From Pseudomonas sp. MWU15-20650 (GTDB lineage Bacteria > Pseudomonadota > Gammaproteobacteria > Pseudomonadales > Pseudomonadaceae): 64,000 bases of DNA. The stretch is taken from NCBI RefSeq assembly GCF_023242475.1, contig NZ_JALJFG010000026.1, forward strand, positions 1 to 64,000, given 5' to 3'. Of the stretch, positions 1-7,885 are shown in pieces; the first letter of the stretch is position 1; each line of letters opens with the position of its first letter. Made by a program: the position numbers and the translations under genes. The notes below the pieces were generated by a model that was given only the letters and a program-made list of their open reading frames with translations, made no database searches and had not been told where the DNA came from.

Positions 1-1011
1 GTGGGCGGCATCACCACGGAGTTTTTCTGGCAAGGCGACAAGCTGGTGGCCGAGCATCACGCCGAGCGCCATCGCAGCTATATCTACGAACCGGGCAGCT
101 TCCGCCCATTGGCGCTACTGGAAGGCTTTGGACCGGACCACACCCAGCCCTACCACTACCAACTCGACCACCTGGGGACACCGCAGGAACTTACAAACAC
201 CGAAGGCGAAATCGTCTGGTCCGCGCACTACCGCGCCTACGGAGAAATCAGCCGTCTCGATGTAGGCAAAATCGACAATCCGCTGCGTTTTCAGGGGCAG
301 TATTTCGATCAGGAAAGCGGGCTGCACTACAACCGGCATCGCTACTACAATCCGGATATTGGTCGCTACCTGACACCGGACCCGGTGAAGTTGGCGGGTG
401 GGATCAATGGGTACCAGTACGTGCCCAATCCTACCGGGTGGGTAGACCCGCTGGGCTTGAATACATGCCCAGGTGGTGATGGGTGTAAACCCAGTGCTAG
501 TGCTCAACCCCATACAGAGGGTGTTAACCACGGAGAACCCGCTTTACCGCAACTGAACCGTGCGGAGCGGCAGGCGAGAATTGATGAACTTTCTGAAGCA
601 AACGCATATAGACGCCTGAGAGAGATCGAACAAGCGTTCCCAAGAGCACATTTTTTGGAGAGGCACGGCGCGCAGACGAGCCTGGCGGCTCAACTTGAAA
701 GAGTAAGATCAGGTAAAAATCCAACAACAGGAGAAATTGAAAGATACATTGGTGGAAACAGACATGGACAGCCAAAAATACCTACTGCTGCCACTCGCTA
801 CCTCAGCCACAGGGACCAACTTAACGCCATCTACCGTGCCAAACTCATACTTCGGCGCACAAACCTAGAAACATCTCGAGAACCGATGGATATGGGAAAA
901 ATAATTGGCGAAGGATACAAAAAAGATAATTTTGCATATGGAAAACAACGCAAAGCTATAGTAATACTAGATAATCACGGCAATCCAATTACTGCATACG
1001 CGGGCTTTTAA
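1..1011 (+). CDS. Rhs-family polymorphic toxin, C-terminal part (5' end outside window)
   Basis: The gene enters the window already open, so the true start lies upstream. The first ~150 residues are the end of an Rhs/YD core: LDHLGTPQELT, the NRHRYYNPDIGRYLTPDP block and the terminal core motif DPLGLN. In Rhs proteins the core forms a shell that encloses a variable toxic C-terminus, often delivered by type VI secretion. After DPLGLN the sequence changes to an AT-rich, unrelated domain of ~180 residues with FLERHGAQTSLAAQ, an ATRYLSHRDQ segment and a terminal VILDNHGNPITAY strand. This arrangement resembles BECR-fold RNase toxins, but that is inference from motif spacing. The immunity candidate starts 3 bases after the stop. 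Core assignment is firm; toxin activity is not proven. Confidence 0.85.
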   Translation: MGGITTEFFWQGDKLVAEHHAERHRSYIYEPGSFRPLALLEGFGPDHTQPYHYQLDHLGTPQELTNTEGEIVWSAHYRAYGEISRLDVGKIDNPLRFQGQYFDQESGLHYNRHRYYNPDIGRYLTPDPVKLAGGINGYQYVPNPTGWVDPLGLNTCPGGDGCKPSASAQPHTEGVNHGEPALPQLNRAERQARIDELSEANAYRRLREIEQAFPRAHFLERHGAQTSLAAQLERVRSGKNPTTGEIERYIGGNRHGQPKIPTAATRYLSHRDQLNAIYRAKLILRRTNLETSREPMDMGKIIGEGYKKDNFAYGKQRKAIVILDNHGNPITAYAGF

Positions 1012-1013
1012 AA

Positions 1014-1397
1014 ATGAAACTCACCCCAAAACTATCAATTCTCAGAAGCCTACTATTCACCTATAGCATTGAAAACTATGACGACCCCGAAAAGGAGCAT
1101 TTCATCGCATCAAAAAATGTTAATGATGAGACAGAACTTACGGAACTCTTTGACAAACTAACCAAGCCTGAATTTCTCTCATATAAACTCGAAGAGCGAC
1201 AATGGCATATCGACACACTTCTGCACTACCTAAATACCGACGAAAATTTTGATTCTGTTTTTTATCTTTTCGACACCTACTTTAATGACGAAATACTTGA
1301 CCATCGGCAATTCATGAAAATCTTACTACGCTGCTTGCAAAACTACACCCTAGAGATTGCCGCAAGCGAATTAAAACCCTATAAACCATCCCACTAA
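1014..1397 (+). CDS. Probable immunity protein for the adjacent Rhs toxin
   Basis: A 127-residue acidic, cytosolic-looking protein with no signal peptide or membrane segment. It starts 3 bases after the Rhs stop codon, the standard position of an Rhs-cognate immunity gene. It is AT-rich like the toxin tip and unlike the GC-rich core genes to the right, which fits horizontal acquisition with the toxin. I do not recognise the family. The immunity role is inferred from position, size and composition only. Confidence 0.7.
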   Translation: MKLTPKLSILRSLLFTYSIENYDDPEKEHFIASKNVNDETELTELFDKLTKPEFLSYKLEERQWHIDTLLHYLNTDENFDSVFYLFDTYFNDEILDHRQFMKILLRCLQNYTLEIAASELKPYKPSH

Positions 1398-1411
1398 AAA
1401 AGACAACCCCT

Positions 1412-1696
1412 ATGCAGCTAAGCACACAATTTAAAAGTCACCGAATGCAACTCGCCGTACTAAATGAAGCGACCACAAGAGAGAGTCGCAACCTCCCCCC
1501 CTTTACCGGTGAGGATTACTATGGAAACCCAATCGTCCGCATAGAAATGCAAGGTTGCGGAAGAGGATATATACCGAACCCGGCTGACCTGAACAACCCA
1601 ATATTTGATGAACACATGGACGCCGCGATCGCAAAATTCGATCGCGAAACTAAAAAAATTTATACCGTATTCCCTGTGAGTAACGACCAGTGCTAA
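1412..1696 (+). CDS. Small protein of unknown function in the Rhs array (possible orphan toxin tail)
   Basis: A 94-residue ORF with no signal peptide or recognised domain. Visible features are a LPPFTGEDYYGNP segment and a CGRGYIPNP turn. It ends inside the next gene: its stop overlaps the GTG start of the 138-residue protein by 7 bases, so the two are translationally coupled. In Rhs/CDI arrays, displaced toxin tips lie directly before their own immunity gene, and this pair has that shape. An alternative is a second small immunity-like protein. Composition is AT-rich like the rest of the array. Confidence 0.5.
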   Translation: MQLSTQFKSHRMQLAVLNEATTRESRNLPPFTGEDYYGNPIVRIEMQGCGRGYIPNPADLNNPIFDEHMDAAIAKFDRETKKIYTVFPVSNDQC

Positions 1697-2106
1697 AACA
1701 CCCTTTTCTGGATGTGCCGTACGAACCGAAACTTCGATATTTCCTCGGCCCATTCGACACTTACGATCGTGAAGAAACCTTAGGTGAAGCGTTTTCACAC
1801 TACAACATCAATCTTGACATCGACAGAGAGCAATTAATCAAAAAATACATAATTGATAATGGCTCAGACTTAACCTATCGACACCGAAAGGTCTTATGCG
1901 ATCACTTAGAGTCCGCACTCAGTGACGAAACCTATGATTTTTCGCAACTCTTTAGCCAGGCTCCCGGCTATTACTGCACGTTGCCTGAGGGGTGGAGTGA
2001 TATGGAGAATCCAAGAGGCTTTTTCGAAGATATTTACAGGTTAACCAATGAGTGGTGGAAAGACGATCTCCAAAAAGCCAGCCTCGAAAATCAGTCAACC
2101 TGGTGA
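1690..2106 (+). CDS. Putative immunity-type protein of the Rhs array
   Basis: A 138-residue acidic soluble protein beginning with GTG inside the 3' end of the preceding ORF. There is no signal peptide or transmembrane segment. It is rich in Tyr, Trp and acidic residues (for example QAPGYYCTLPEGWSDMENP), typical of proteins that mask a basic toxin surface, but I cannot name a family. Coupling to the upstream small ORF suggests they are a pair. The gene ends just before a REP-type repeat. Confidence 0.5.
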   Translation: MLKHPFLDVPYEPKLRYFLGPFDTYDREETLGEAFSHYNINLDIDREQLIKKYIIDNGSDLTYRHRKVLCDHLESALSDETYDFSQLFSQAPGYYCTLPEGWSDMENPRGFFEDIYRLTNEWWKDDLQKASLENQSTW

Positions 2107-2117
2107 TCACACCGCAA

Positions 2118-2252
2118 CGCCCCTAGCGAGCTTGCTCGCGCTGAGCCGCAAAGCGGCTCCAGTCAGGGCGATGGTTCCTTCAGGTAGATAGGCGATACCA
2201 GAGTTGGGGCTGCTACGCAGCCCAACGCGAGCAAGCTCGCTCGCCACAAAAG
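2118..2252. repeat. REP/BIME-type repeat pair, copy 1
   Basis: Two oppositely oriented palindromic units (gcgagcttgctcgc near the left end and gcgagcaagctcgctcgcc near the right) with gccgcaaagcggc and ggctgctacgcagcc hairpins between them. The same layout recurs at 4613, 13341 and 42259, always between genes, as expected of Pseudomonas REP doublets. Confidence 0.8.
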
Positions 2253-2273
2253 CTCGTCGCTCCCAATTACTAA

Positions 2274-2348
2274 GCGCTTTGACAGTTCCACGATCATCCG
2301 GTCCAACAAATAAATGCACGGCGTCACGCTCGCCACTTCGGCATATTC
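2274..2348 (-). pseudogene. Duplicated 3' tail of the M20 peptidase gene
   Basis: Read on the minus strand this stretch encodes EYAEVASVTPCIYLLDRMIV and then ELSKR. It matches the last residues of the intact peptidase whose gene ends at 4765 (EYAEVESVAPRIYLLSRMIM, then ELSKR). The stop codon is lost and several substitutions have accumulated, so this is a dead partial copy. Together with the adjoining REP pair it forms one arm of a direct repeat whose other arm is at 4613-4848. Confidence 0.85.
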
Positions 2349-2508
2349 GTTACTTGGTTCCGGACCCGCAGGGACTAGGGTGTAAGATAGGAAGTAGCGT
2401 AATAATAGGAACTCAAAAAACCATACCACCCTATAATTTTTTAGTCATCATTCGAAAATCCAAGATGCCAGATGGCTACCTTCTACTGACAGGATACCCA
2501 CTAGAAAA

Positions 2509-2829
2509 ATGAACACACCACTGACAGAACTCCAGCAATTCTTTGGCGCCTACTTCAATCAGGACTGGGCAGAGGACTATTCCTCAGCCGACGAGGTTAT
2601 TGATTCATTTCTACAAGATTCATCTAGCGATGTAATTATCATCGTGAGGAATGAAATCCTAGAGCTAATAAACTCCTATACAGACGAAGCAGACCTCCAA
2701 GAAAATTTGCTACACATACAGTATTGTCATTACTACTACCCATGCCAATGGGCGTCAGGCCCCTTATGGCTGAATCACATAGTCGGAAAATTCGACAACC
2801 ATCTATTGAAAATTAAAATCCCAACTTGA
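2509..2829 (+). CDS. CdiI_2-like contact-dependent inhibition immunity protein
   Basis: A 106-residue soluble protein with the pattern of the CdiI_2 family: an N-terminal LQQFFGAYFNQDW helix, a Ser/Asp-rich SADEVIDSFL segment, a central helix and a W-containing C-terminus (GPLWLNHIV). Such proteins bind and neutralise toxic tips of CdiA or Rhs proteins in the cytoplasm. No toxin ORF directly precedes it, so it is probably an orphan giving protection against toxins of competitors. It is AT-rich like its neighbours. Family assignment rests on pattern recognition, not a search. Confidence 0.65.
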   Translation: MNTPLTELQQFFGAYFNQDWAEDYSSADEVIDSFLQDSSSDVIIIVRNEILELINSYTDEADLQENLLHIQYCHYYYPCQWASGPLWLNHIVGKFDNHLLKIKIPT

Positions 2830-2984
2830 ACAGCAGTTTTTTTCAGAAAAGCAAGGGCGATAGCAACGATTTGTATCTGCACGTTCTCGATAGCAACAAC
2901 CCACCAAGCCATTTCATTAGTACCTCTCCATCCAAAATTTCGCCACTCAATATAGGACTCGAAAAGGTTTTCTCTACGCGCTAA

Positions 2985-3167
2985 AAAAACATTCCCGCCC
3001 GGGATGTAAACAAAGAACTAGGAAAATTGGCACCTTTTGACACTGAAGCTGAAACTGCCATACAAAGCAAGATCAAAACAGAAGACATCTTGGGTGCGAC
3101 ACCCATGAAGCGAGATGGCAGCTACGTGGGTTACTCGATCCCAAACCCTAATAGAAAGATAAAATGA
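2985..3167 (+). pseudogene. Orphan toxin C-terminal fragment
   Basis: After an in-frame stop at 2982 an open frame runs for ~60 codons (ARDVNKELGKLAPF ... GSYVGYSIPNPNRKIK) and stops at 3165-3167. It has no start codon of its own with a convincing ribosome site. The stop overlaps the ATG of the next gene (ATGA), the coupling seen between a toxin and its immunity gene. I read it as the displaced tail of an Rhs/Cdi toxin whose upstream part has been lost. The toxin type cannot be told. Confidence 0.5.
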
Positions 3168-3655
3168 GAACAAAGAAAATCAAGGCCATAATAAACAACG
3201 CAAAACAATACGTTACGTTTAAATATGACTCTAGACAAATAAAACTAACATTTTCAGAGGCGGAAAACTTCGCAAGAGTGTATACAGCTGAAGACATGTA
3301 TATTTGCCTAGCAAAGATTAGAAAAGATTTCCCTCACATACAGCTCCTTTGTAAAGGTGCCAAAATAAATGTGAGACCCTCTAGTATGGCCTCACAAATG
3401 AGCGGTGGATTAGTTGCCTATGAATTAACCCTTGGAAAGCGCCCGACACGAGAAAACCTGGTTCATATATTCGACTATGAAGAGCACAACCTTACTAACG
3501 ACCCACAAGAACAATACGATTTTTATAAAAAATGGCTAGTATCAATAGGTGCAAATAGAGCTGAATTTCCGCCCTCTGAAAAAGAAAGGACTGATGGTTA
3601 TCGGCCACTTTATGAGCAAAGTAAGCCTACTTTTAGCATTAAAAATTCCGAGTGA
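3164..3655 (+). CDS. Immunity-like protein, paralogue 1 of 3
   Basis: A 163-residue soluble protein. Its core (LLCKGAKINVRPSSMASQMS, then GLVAYELTLG and FDYEEHNLTNDPQEQ) recurs in the genes at 3840-4106 and 4154-4567, so the three are tandem paralogues. It has a ~25-residue C-terminal extension absent from the third copy. Its ATG overlaps the stop of an orphan toxin tail, supporting an immunity role. I do not recognise a named family. AT-rich composition sets it apart from core genes. Confidence 0.65.
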   Translation: MRTKKIKAIINNAKQYVTFKYDSRQIKLTFSEAENFARVYTAEDMYICLAKIRKDFPHIQLLCKGAKINVRPSSMASQMSGGLVAYELTLGKRPTRENLVHIFDYEEHNLTNDPQEQYDFYKKWLVSIGANRAEFPPSEKERTDGYRPLYEQSKPTFSIKNSE

Positions 3656-3839
3656 CACCTCAATAAACAGCCACAGATAGCGGCACGCATAAAGTGTCAT
3701 TTACCGACTCACTCAATTAAAGGAAAAAATTAAAACTCTAGAATTAACCATAATTAAAAATTCACGCAGAGAGACGACCACAGTTGAATATTACGGGAGA
3801 ATTCAACGCTTTCCGCAACCTACTTAGACGGTGTAAAAA

Positions 3840-4106
3840 ACATACACCGGCCTAGACGCCTATATCTGCTTCGGGTTATTGAGGAAGGATTTCAGCGACG
3901 TAAAATCCCTCTGTAAAGGCTCTAAGATCAATGTATACCCTTCCGCCATGGCTTCACAAATGTCAAACGGGCTTGTTGCTTACGAAGTAAACATGGGAAA
4001 CCCAGATGCACAACTCGTCCGCATATTTGATTACGAAGAAAAAGACCTAACGAATGATATTAATGAGCAGATTGCTTACCGTAAAAAATGGGCAGACTCT
4101 TTCTAA
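3840..4106 (+). pseudogene. Decayed immunity-like paralogue 2 of 3
   Basis: The frame from about 3840 reads YTGLDAYICFGLLRKDF, then LCKGSKINVYPSAMASQMSN and FDYEEKDLTNDINEQ. It aligns with paralogues 1 and 3 from their middle to near their C-termini. Upstream of YTGLDAYI the frame is broken by a TAA, and the expected N-terminal ~45 residues are not continuous in any frame. A TTG at 3879 could start a 75-residue remnant, but homology extends above it. This copy is therefore probably inactive. Confidence 0.7.
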
Positions 4107-4153
4107 GCTACACCGATGACCTACACTGCACTTTCAGCAGAGACTGAAATATA

Positions 4154-4567
4154 ATGAAATATCAAAAAATTCATGCAATAAAAAACAATCAAAAAATCGA
4201 AATCATCGTAAAATACGACCCCGCAAATTGCCGAATGTGGCTTTCAGAATCTGACAACTTCAAGAAGCTCTACCAAGGCAAAGACTTATATGTCTGCTTA
4301 GCAAAAGTCAGAGCAGACTTCCCACACATAACATTTTTATGCAAAGGAGCAAAAATAAATGTCAAGCCATCCAGAATGGCGTCTCAAATGAGTGCAGGTC
4401 TTGTCGCATACGAAATGACGTTAGGCAAACAAGCCACCAACGAAAACATAGTCCACTTGTTCGATTATGAGGAGGAGAATCTAACAAATGATCCGCAAGA
4501 GCAGATCGATTTTTTTAAACAATGGCTGGCGTCGTTAGGTGCTGAAGACTATGAAAAATTCAACTAA
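4154..4567 (+). CDS. Immunity-like protein, paralogue 3 of 3
   Basis: A 137-residue soluble protein sharing FLCKGAKINVKPSRMASQMS, GLVAYEMTLG and FDYEEENLTNDPQEQ with paralogue 1. It begins with a basic segment (MKYQKIHAIKNNQKIE) and has no signal peptide. With two further copies upstream it forms a small immunity array, a known result of toxin-module turnover at Rhs/Cdi loci. A short hairpin (atgagagg/cctctcat) follows at 4586-4609, without a clear T-run. Function is inferred from context. Confidence 0.65.
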   Translation: MKYQKIHAIKNNQKIEIIVKYDPANCRMWLSESDNFKKLYQGKDLYVCLAKVRADFPHITFLCKGAKINVKPSRMASQMSAGLVAYEMTLGKQATNENIVHLFDYEEENLTNDPQEQIDFFKQWLASLGAEDYEKFN

Positions 4568-4612
4568 GCCTTTGCAAAATAAGAATGAGAGGACACTTCC
4601 CCTCTCATCCCG

Positions 4613-4750
4613 CGACTTGTGGCTTGCTCGCACTGGGCCACGAAGCGGCCCCAGTAAGGGCAGCGTGTGTCTTCTGCTAGAGCGGCGTCGCAAACTTTAG
4701 GGCTGCTACGCAGCCCAACGCAAGCAAGCTCGCTCGCCACAAAAAGCTCG
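4613..4750. repeat. REP/BIME-type repeat pair, copy 2
   Basis: Same architecture as the copy at 2118, including ggctgctacgcagcc and gcaagcaagctcgctcgccac. It directly adjoins the 3' end of the M20 peptidase gene, exactly as copy 1 adjoins the peptidase tail fragment, so the two are arms of a longer direct repeat. Confidence 0.8.
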
Positions 4751-4764
4751 CCAGCCCCGCTCAC

Positions 4765-5994
4765 TTACCGCTTCGAAAGCTCCATGATCATCCTGCTAAG
4801 CAGATAAATCCGCGGCGCCACGCTCTCCACCTCGGCATATTCCTCCGGGGTGTGTATGTTGCCGCCCACGATCCCGAACCCATCCAACGTCGGCGTCCCT
4901 ACCCCAGCCGACAGGCTGGCATCCGCCGCGCCGCCGCTGCCTTCAATGGTCAACTTGCGCCCCAGCTCGCCATAAATCCCTTGGGCAATCGCCACCAATT
5001 TGTCCGACTCCGGCGTTTGCGGCATCGGCGGTAGGCCGCGATGCAGGCTCGTGGTCACTTCGGTTTCCGGAATCAGCTTATTGGCTGAAACACGGGCCAG
5101 GTCTTTCTCGATCCGGTCAAATTCTTCCGGCAACGCCGCGCGTACGTCGGCCTTGGCGGTGGCTTGGTCGGGGATGACGTTGACGCGGTCGCCGGCGTTG
5201 AGCACGGTGAAGTTGATGGTGGTTTTCTTCGCTTCGTCGCCCAACTTGCCCAGTTGCAGGATCTGGTGCGCCACTTCCATGGCTGCGTTGCGCCCCAGCT
5301 CCGGGGCGACGCCGGCGTGGGCGGCTTTGCCTTTGACTTCGACCACGGCGGTGGCGCTGCCTTTGCGCCAGACCACCAGGCCATCGGCTGGGCGGCCGGG
5401 TTCCAGGTTCAGGGTCACGTCATGGGCCTTGGCGGTTTTGCGGATCAGCTCGGAGGCGACCTCGGAGCCGGTTTCTTCGCTGGCGTCGAGCAGGAAGGTG
5501 ATTTGCGCGTAGTCCTTGAAGCCTTGGTTTTTCAGGACTTTCAGCGCGTAGATACCGGCCACGATGCCGCCCTTGTCATCCATCACGCCGGGGCCGTAGG
5601 CGCGGCCGTCCTTGATGTGGAACGGGCGCGCGGCGGCCGAGCCTTCCTTGAACACGGTGTCCATGTGGGCCATCAGCAGGATCCTGGCCTTGCCGGTGCC
5701 CTTGAGGGTGGCGATCACATGGCTGTTGTTGGCCGCCTTGTCCGGTACCTGTTCGATGCTGAAACCCAGTTGCTTCAATTCATCGACGGCGATGTCGCGC
5801 ACTTGAGTCAGGCCCGGCTCGTAGCCGGAGCCCGAGTCGATATTCACCAGGCGCTCCAGCAGTTTCAGGGCTTGGCCCTTGTACTGTTCGGCATCCGCCT
5901 GGAGTTGTTTGTGGGGTTCGGCGCTGTAGGCCGGGGCGGCGAAAGACAAGGCCAGGGTCGCGGCCAGGAGGGTACGGGAGAAGGTGAAGAGCAT
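4765..5994 (-). CDS. Secreted M20-family metallopeptidase, carboxypeptidase G2-like (glutamate carboxypeptidase)
   Basis: A 409-residue zinc peptidase expected to release C-terminal glutamate from folate-like or peptide substrates in the periplasm. The ATG at 5994 is chosen because it opens a signal peptide (MLFTFSRTLLAATLALSFAA, cleavage after AYSA) and has AGGAT upstream; longer readings add an unrelated tail. Di-zinc M20 features are present: HMDTV near residue 110, the VMDDKGG aspartate, the EETGS catalytic/ligand glutamates, an HAG motif in the dimerisation domain, and a late histidine in NIHTPEEY. Overall layout matches Pseudomonas carboxypeptidase G2 along its length. Its last codons are duplicated at 2274-2348. 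The substrate is inferred from the family. Confidence 0.88.
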   Translation of the reverse strand: MLFTFSRTLLAATLALSFAAPAYSAEPHKQLQADAEQYKGQALKLLERLVNIDSGSGYEPGLTQVRDIAVDELKQLGFSIEQVPDKAANNSHVIATLKGTGKARILLMAHMDTVFKEGSAAARPFHIKDGRAYGPGVMDDKGGIVAGIYALKVLKNQGFKDYAQITFLLDASEETGSEVASELIRKTAKAHDVTLNLEPGRPADGLVVWRKGSATAVVEVKGKAAHAGVAPELGRNAAMEVAHQILQLGKLGDEAKKTTINFTVLNAGDRVNVIPDQATAKADVRAALPEEFDRIEKDLARVSANKLIPETEVTTSLHRGLPPMPQTPESDKLVAIAQGIYGELGRKLTIEGSGGAADASLSAGVGTPTLDGFGIVGGNIHTPEEYAEVESVAPRIYLLSRMIMELSKR

Positions 5995-6043
5995 GGACCG
6001 ATCCTTGTTTTTTTGTTGGAGGGTGCCGTAACACCCTACCCCA

Positions 6044-7102
6044 CTAGACCGATCGCAACCAACTCCCCTGCACGGAACTGACCCGGTTGCGCCCGCCGCT
6101 CTTGGCTTCATACAACGCCTGGTCGGCATCGTTGAGCCAACTGGTGGAATCGGCGTGGCTCGGCTGATACGGCGCCAAGCCAATGCTCAAACTGGCACGC
6201 AGCGTCGGGTCTTGGGCGTACGCCAATGCGTTGAAACGATCGCGCAAGGCGTCCATCACCTCGGTGGCACGGTTGAGGGGCATGTCCGGCAGGATCACGC
6301 AGAACTCGTCGCCACCGTAACGCCCGGCGAGGTCGGTGGCGCGCAGGTTCTGGCGCAGCACTTTGCTCAGTCGGCGCAGCACGATGTCGCCGGTCACGTG
6401 GCCGTAGGTGTCGTTGATGGTTTTGAAGTGATCGATATCGATCAGTGCGATGGCGGCACCGGCCGGGCCTCGGCGGCAGCGTTGAAACTCGATTTCCAGG
6501 TGGTCTTTCCAGGCGCCATGGTTAAGCAGGCCAGACAGGCTGTCGGTACGGCTCAGGGCCAGTAATTCACGTTTGTGACGGGCCAGGGTCACGGCCTGAC
6601 GGTAGCAGATCCAGCCCAGGGCCAGGGGGTATAACATCAGGATCGGCAGGCAGGCGTAGAGCTGGGTGTCGGTGGTCACGGCGATAAACGCCGAGGTGAG
6701 TACCAACAACGATAGGCCGATGCCCAACGCCTGCGCCACCCAACCTGCCAGCATGAAGCGCAGCCCACCGATGGCAACGTTGTTCATGGTCATCATCGAC
6801 AGCGTGGTGACGCTGGGCAGCGGGTTGAAGTGCATGGCCCCGACCCAGAAGCCGCCGCAAAACGAATCGAATAACAGGTTACGCCGTTCGCTGCGCAGGG
6901 AGTTGCTCGCGCGGCGTGACCATTGATAGGCAAGGTGCGGCCAGACGAAGGCGTTGATCACCATCCAGGCCCACACCCACAGCGATGGGTGCAGGGGGTA
7001 CATGGCAAATGCCACACACACGAAACCAAGGGTCAGCCCCAGCACGCGCGATTTATACAACCGTGAAGCAAGCGGAAGTCCGTTTCCTCCGGAGGCTGAC
7101 AT
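6044..7102 (-). CDS. Membrane diguanylate cyclase (MASE2-GGDEF)
   Basis: A 352-residue inner-membrane enzyme making cyclic di-GMP from two GTP. The N-terminal ~165 residues form several hydrophobic helices and fit a MASE2 sensor as in AdrA/DgcC. The C-terminal ~170 residues are a GGDEF domain with the intact active-site loop GRYGGDEF. The product-inhibition I-site RATD lies five residues before GGDEF, so feedback control is expected. There is no EAL domain. It lies upstream of the peptidase gene on the same strand with only ~50 bases between, but no functional link is evident. In pseudomonads such enzymes usually promote biofilm and reduce motility. Confidence 0.9.
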   Translation of the reverse strand: MSASGGNGLPLASRLYKSRVLGLTLGFVCVAFAMYPLHPSLWVWAWMVINAFVWPHLAYQWSRRASNSLRSERRNLLFDSFCGGFWVGAMHFNPLPSVTTLSMMTMNNVAIGGLRFMLAGWVAQALGIGLSLLVLTSAFIAVTTDTQLYACLPILMLYPLALGWICYRQAVTLARHKRELLALSRTDSLSGLLNHGAWKDHLEIEFQRCRRGPAGAAIALIDIDHFKTINDTYGHVTGDIVLRRLSKVLRQNLRATDLAGRYGGDEFCVILPDMPLNRATEVMDALRDRFNALAYAQDPTLRASLSIGLAPYQPSHADSTSWLNDADQALYEAKSGGRNRVSSVQGSWLRSV

Positions 7103-7182
7103 GGTGGGCAGTGATCCTGGACGAGTGCCTGGAGTCTATCAGGGCAACGTCAAATCGCCACTACCCCTTAGAGGCTAATACT

Positions 7183-7815
7183 TCAGTGCGAAAACCCACG
7201 CGCCAGCATCAGCGCCACACCCAACAACAGCACGGCGGTGATGCGCTGCAACAACACCCGCCGCTTGGGGTTCTCCAGCACATGCTTGATGCGCTGGCCG
7301 AAATAGCAGTACAGGCAACCGCTGGCAAATTGCAGCAGCAGGAAGGTCAGCCCGAGGATGGCGATATCGGCCGACGAGCTGTGCTCCCCCGACCCGGCAA
7401 ACTGCGGGAATACGGCACTGAACATGATGATGGTCTTGGGGTTGGAAAACCCGGTCAACAAACCTTTGCCGAACAGGCTGCGCGAGCCCTCGACAGCGCC
7501 GGCCTTGTTGATCGATACACCACTGCTGGTCCACTGCTTGTAGGCCAGGTAGAGGATGTAGGCCACGCCGACAAACTGGATGGTCTGGGTAATGGCGAGG
7601 TTACCCTTGATCAGTTCCGAAAAACCGACGGCAAAGATCAGGATCGAAATCAGGTAAGACACACTGGCGCCGATCTGCGCCGGGATCGAACTGCGCAGGC
7701 CGTCCTTCAAGCCCAGGCTCAACAACAGCAGGGTCATGGGGCCGGGGCTGAAGGTCATGGTGGCGCAAAACAGCAAAAAATAGAGAAACGAAGACAGGGT
7801 TAACGCACTTGTCAT
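7183..7815 (-). CDS. LysE/RhtB-family amino-acid or metabolite exporter
   Basis: A 210-residue inner-membrane protein with about six hydrophobic helices and the LysE/RhtB hallmark near the N-terminus (MTFSPGPMTLLLLSLGLKDG) plus GFSNPKTIIMFSAVFPQF in the middle. The ATG at 7815 is preferred over the longer frame because it gives the normal family length and N-terminus. It is the last of three same-strand genes (rubredoxin, TIM-barrel isomerase, exporter), 70 bases after the isomerase gene. It probably exports the compound handled by that operon. The substrate is unknown. Confidence 0.85.
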   Translation of the reverse strand: MTSALTLSSFLYFLLFCATMTFSPGPMTLLLLSLGLKDGLRSSIPAQIGASVSYLISILIFAVGFSELIKGNLAITQTIQFVGVAYILYLAYKQWTSSGVSINKAGAVEGSRSLFGKGLLTGFSNPKTIIMFSAVFPQFAGSGEHSSSADIAILGLTFLLLQFASGCLYCYFGQRIKHVLENPKRRVLLQRITAVLLLGVALMLARGFSH

Positions 7816-7885
7816 GGCCAGGGACCTTGGATTGATAAAAACAGCAACAACGGGGCGAGCGCGGCAAACGCCCACCCCTGGGCCA

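Noticed and set aside
5164..6081. A 305-codon plus-strand ORF over the M20 peptidase gene
   Set aside because: Gly/Val/His-rich shadow. The peptidase on the other strand has a signal peptide and metal motifs.
5995..6183. N-terminal extension of the peptidase reading frame
   Set aside because: It would precede a complete signal peptide and overlap the cyclase gene. The ATG at 5994 has a ribosome site.
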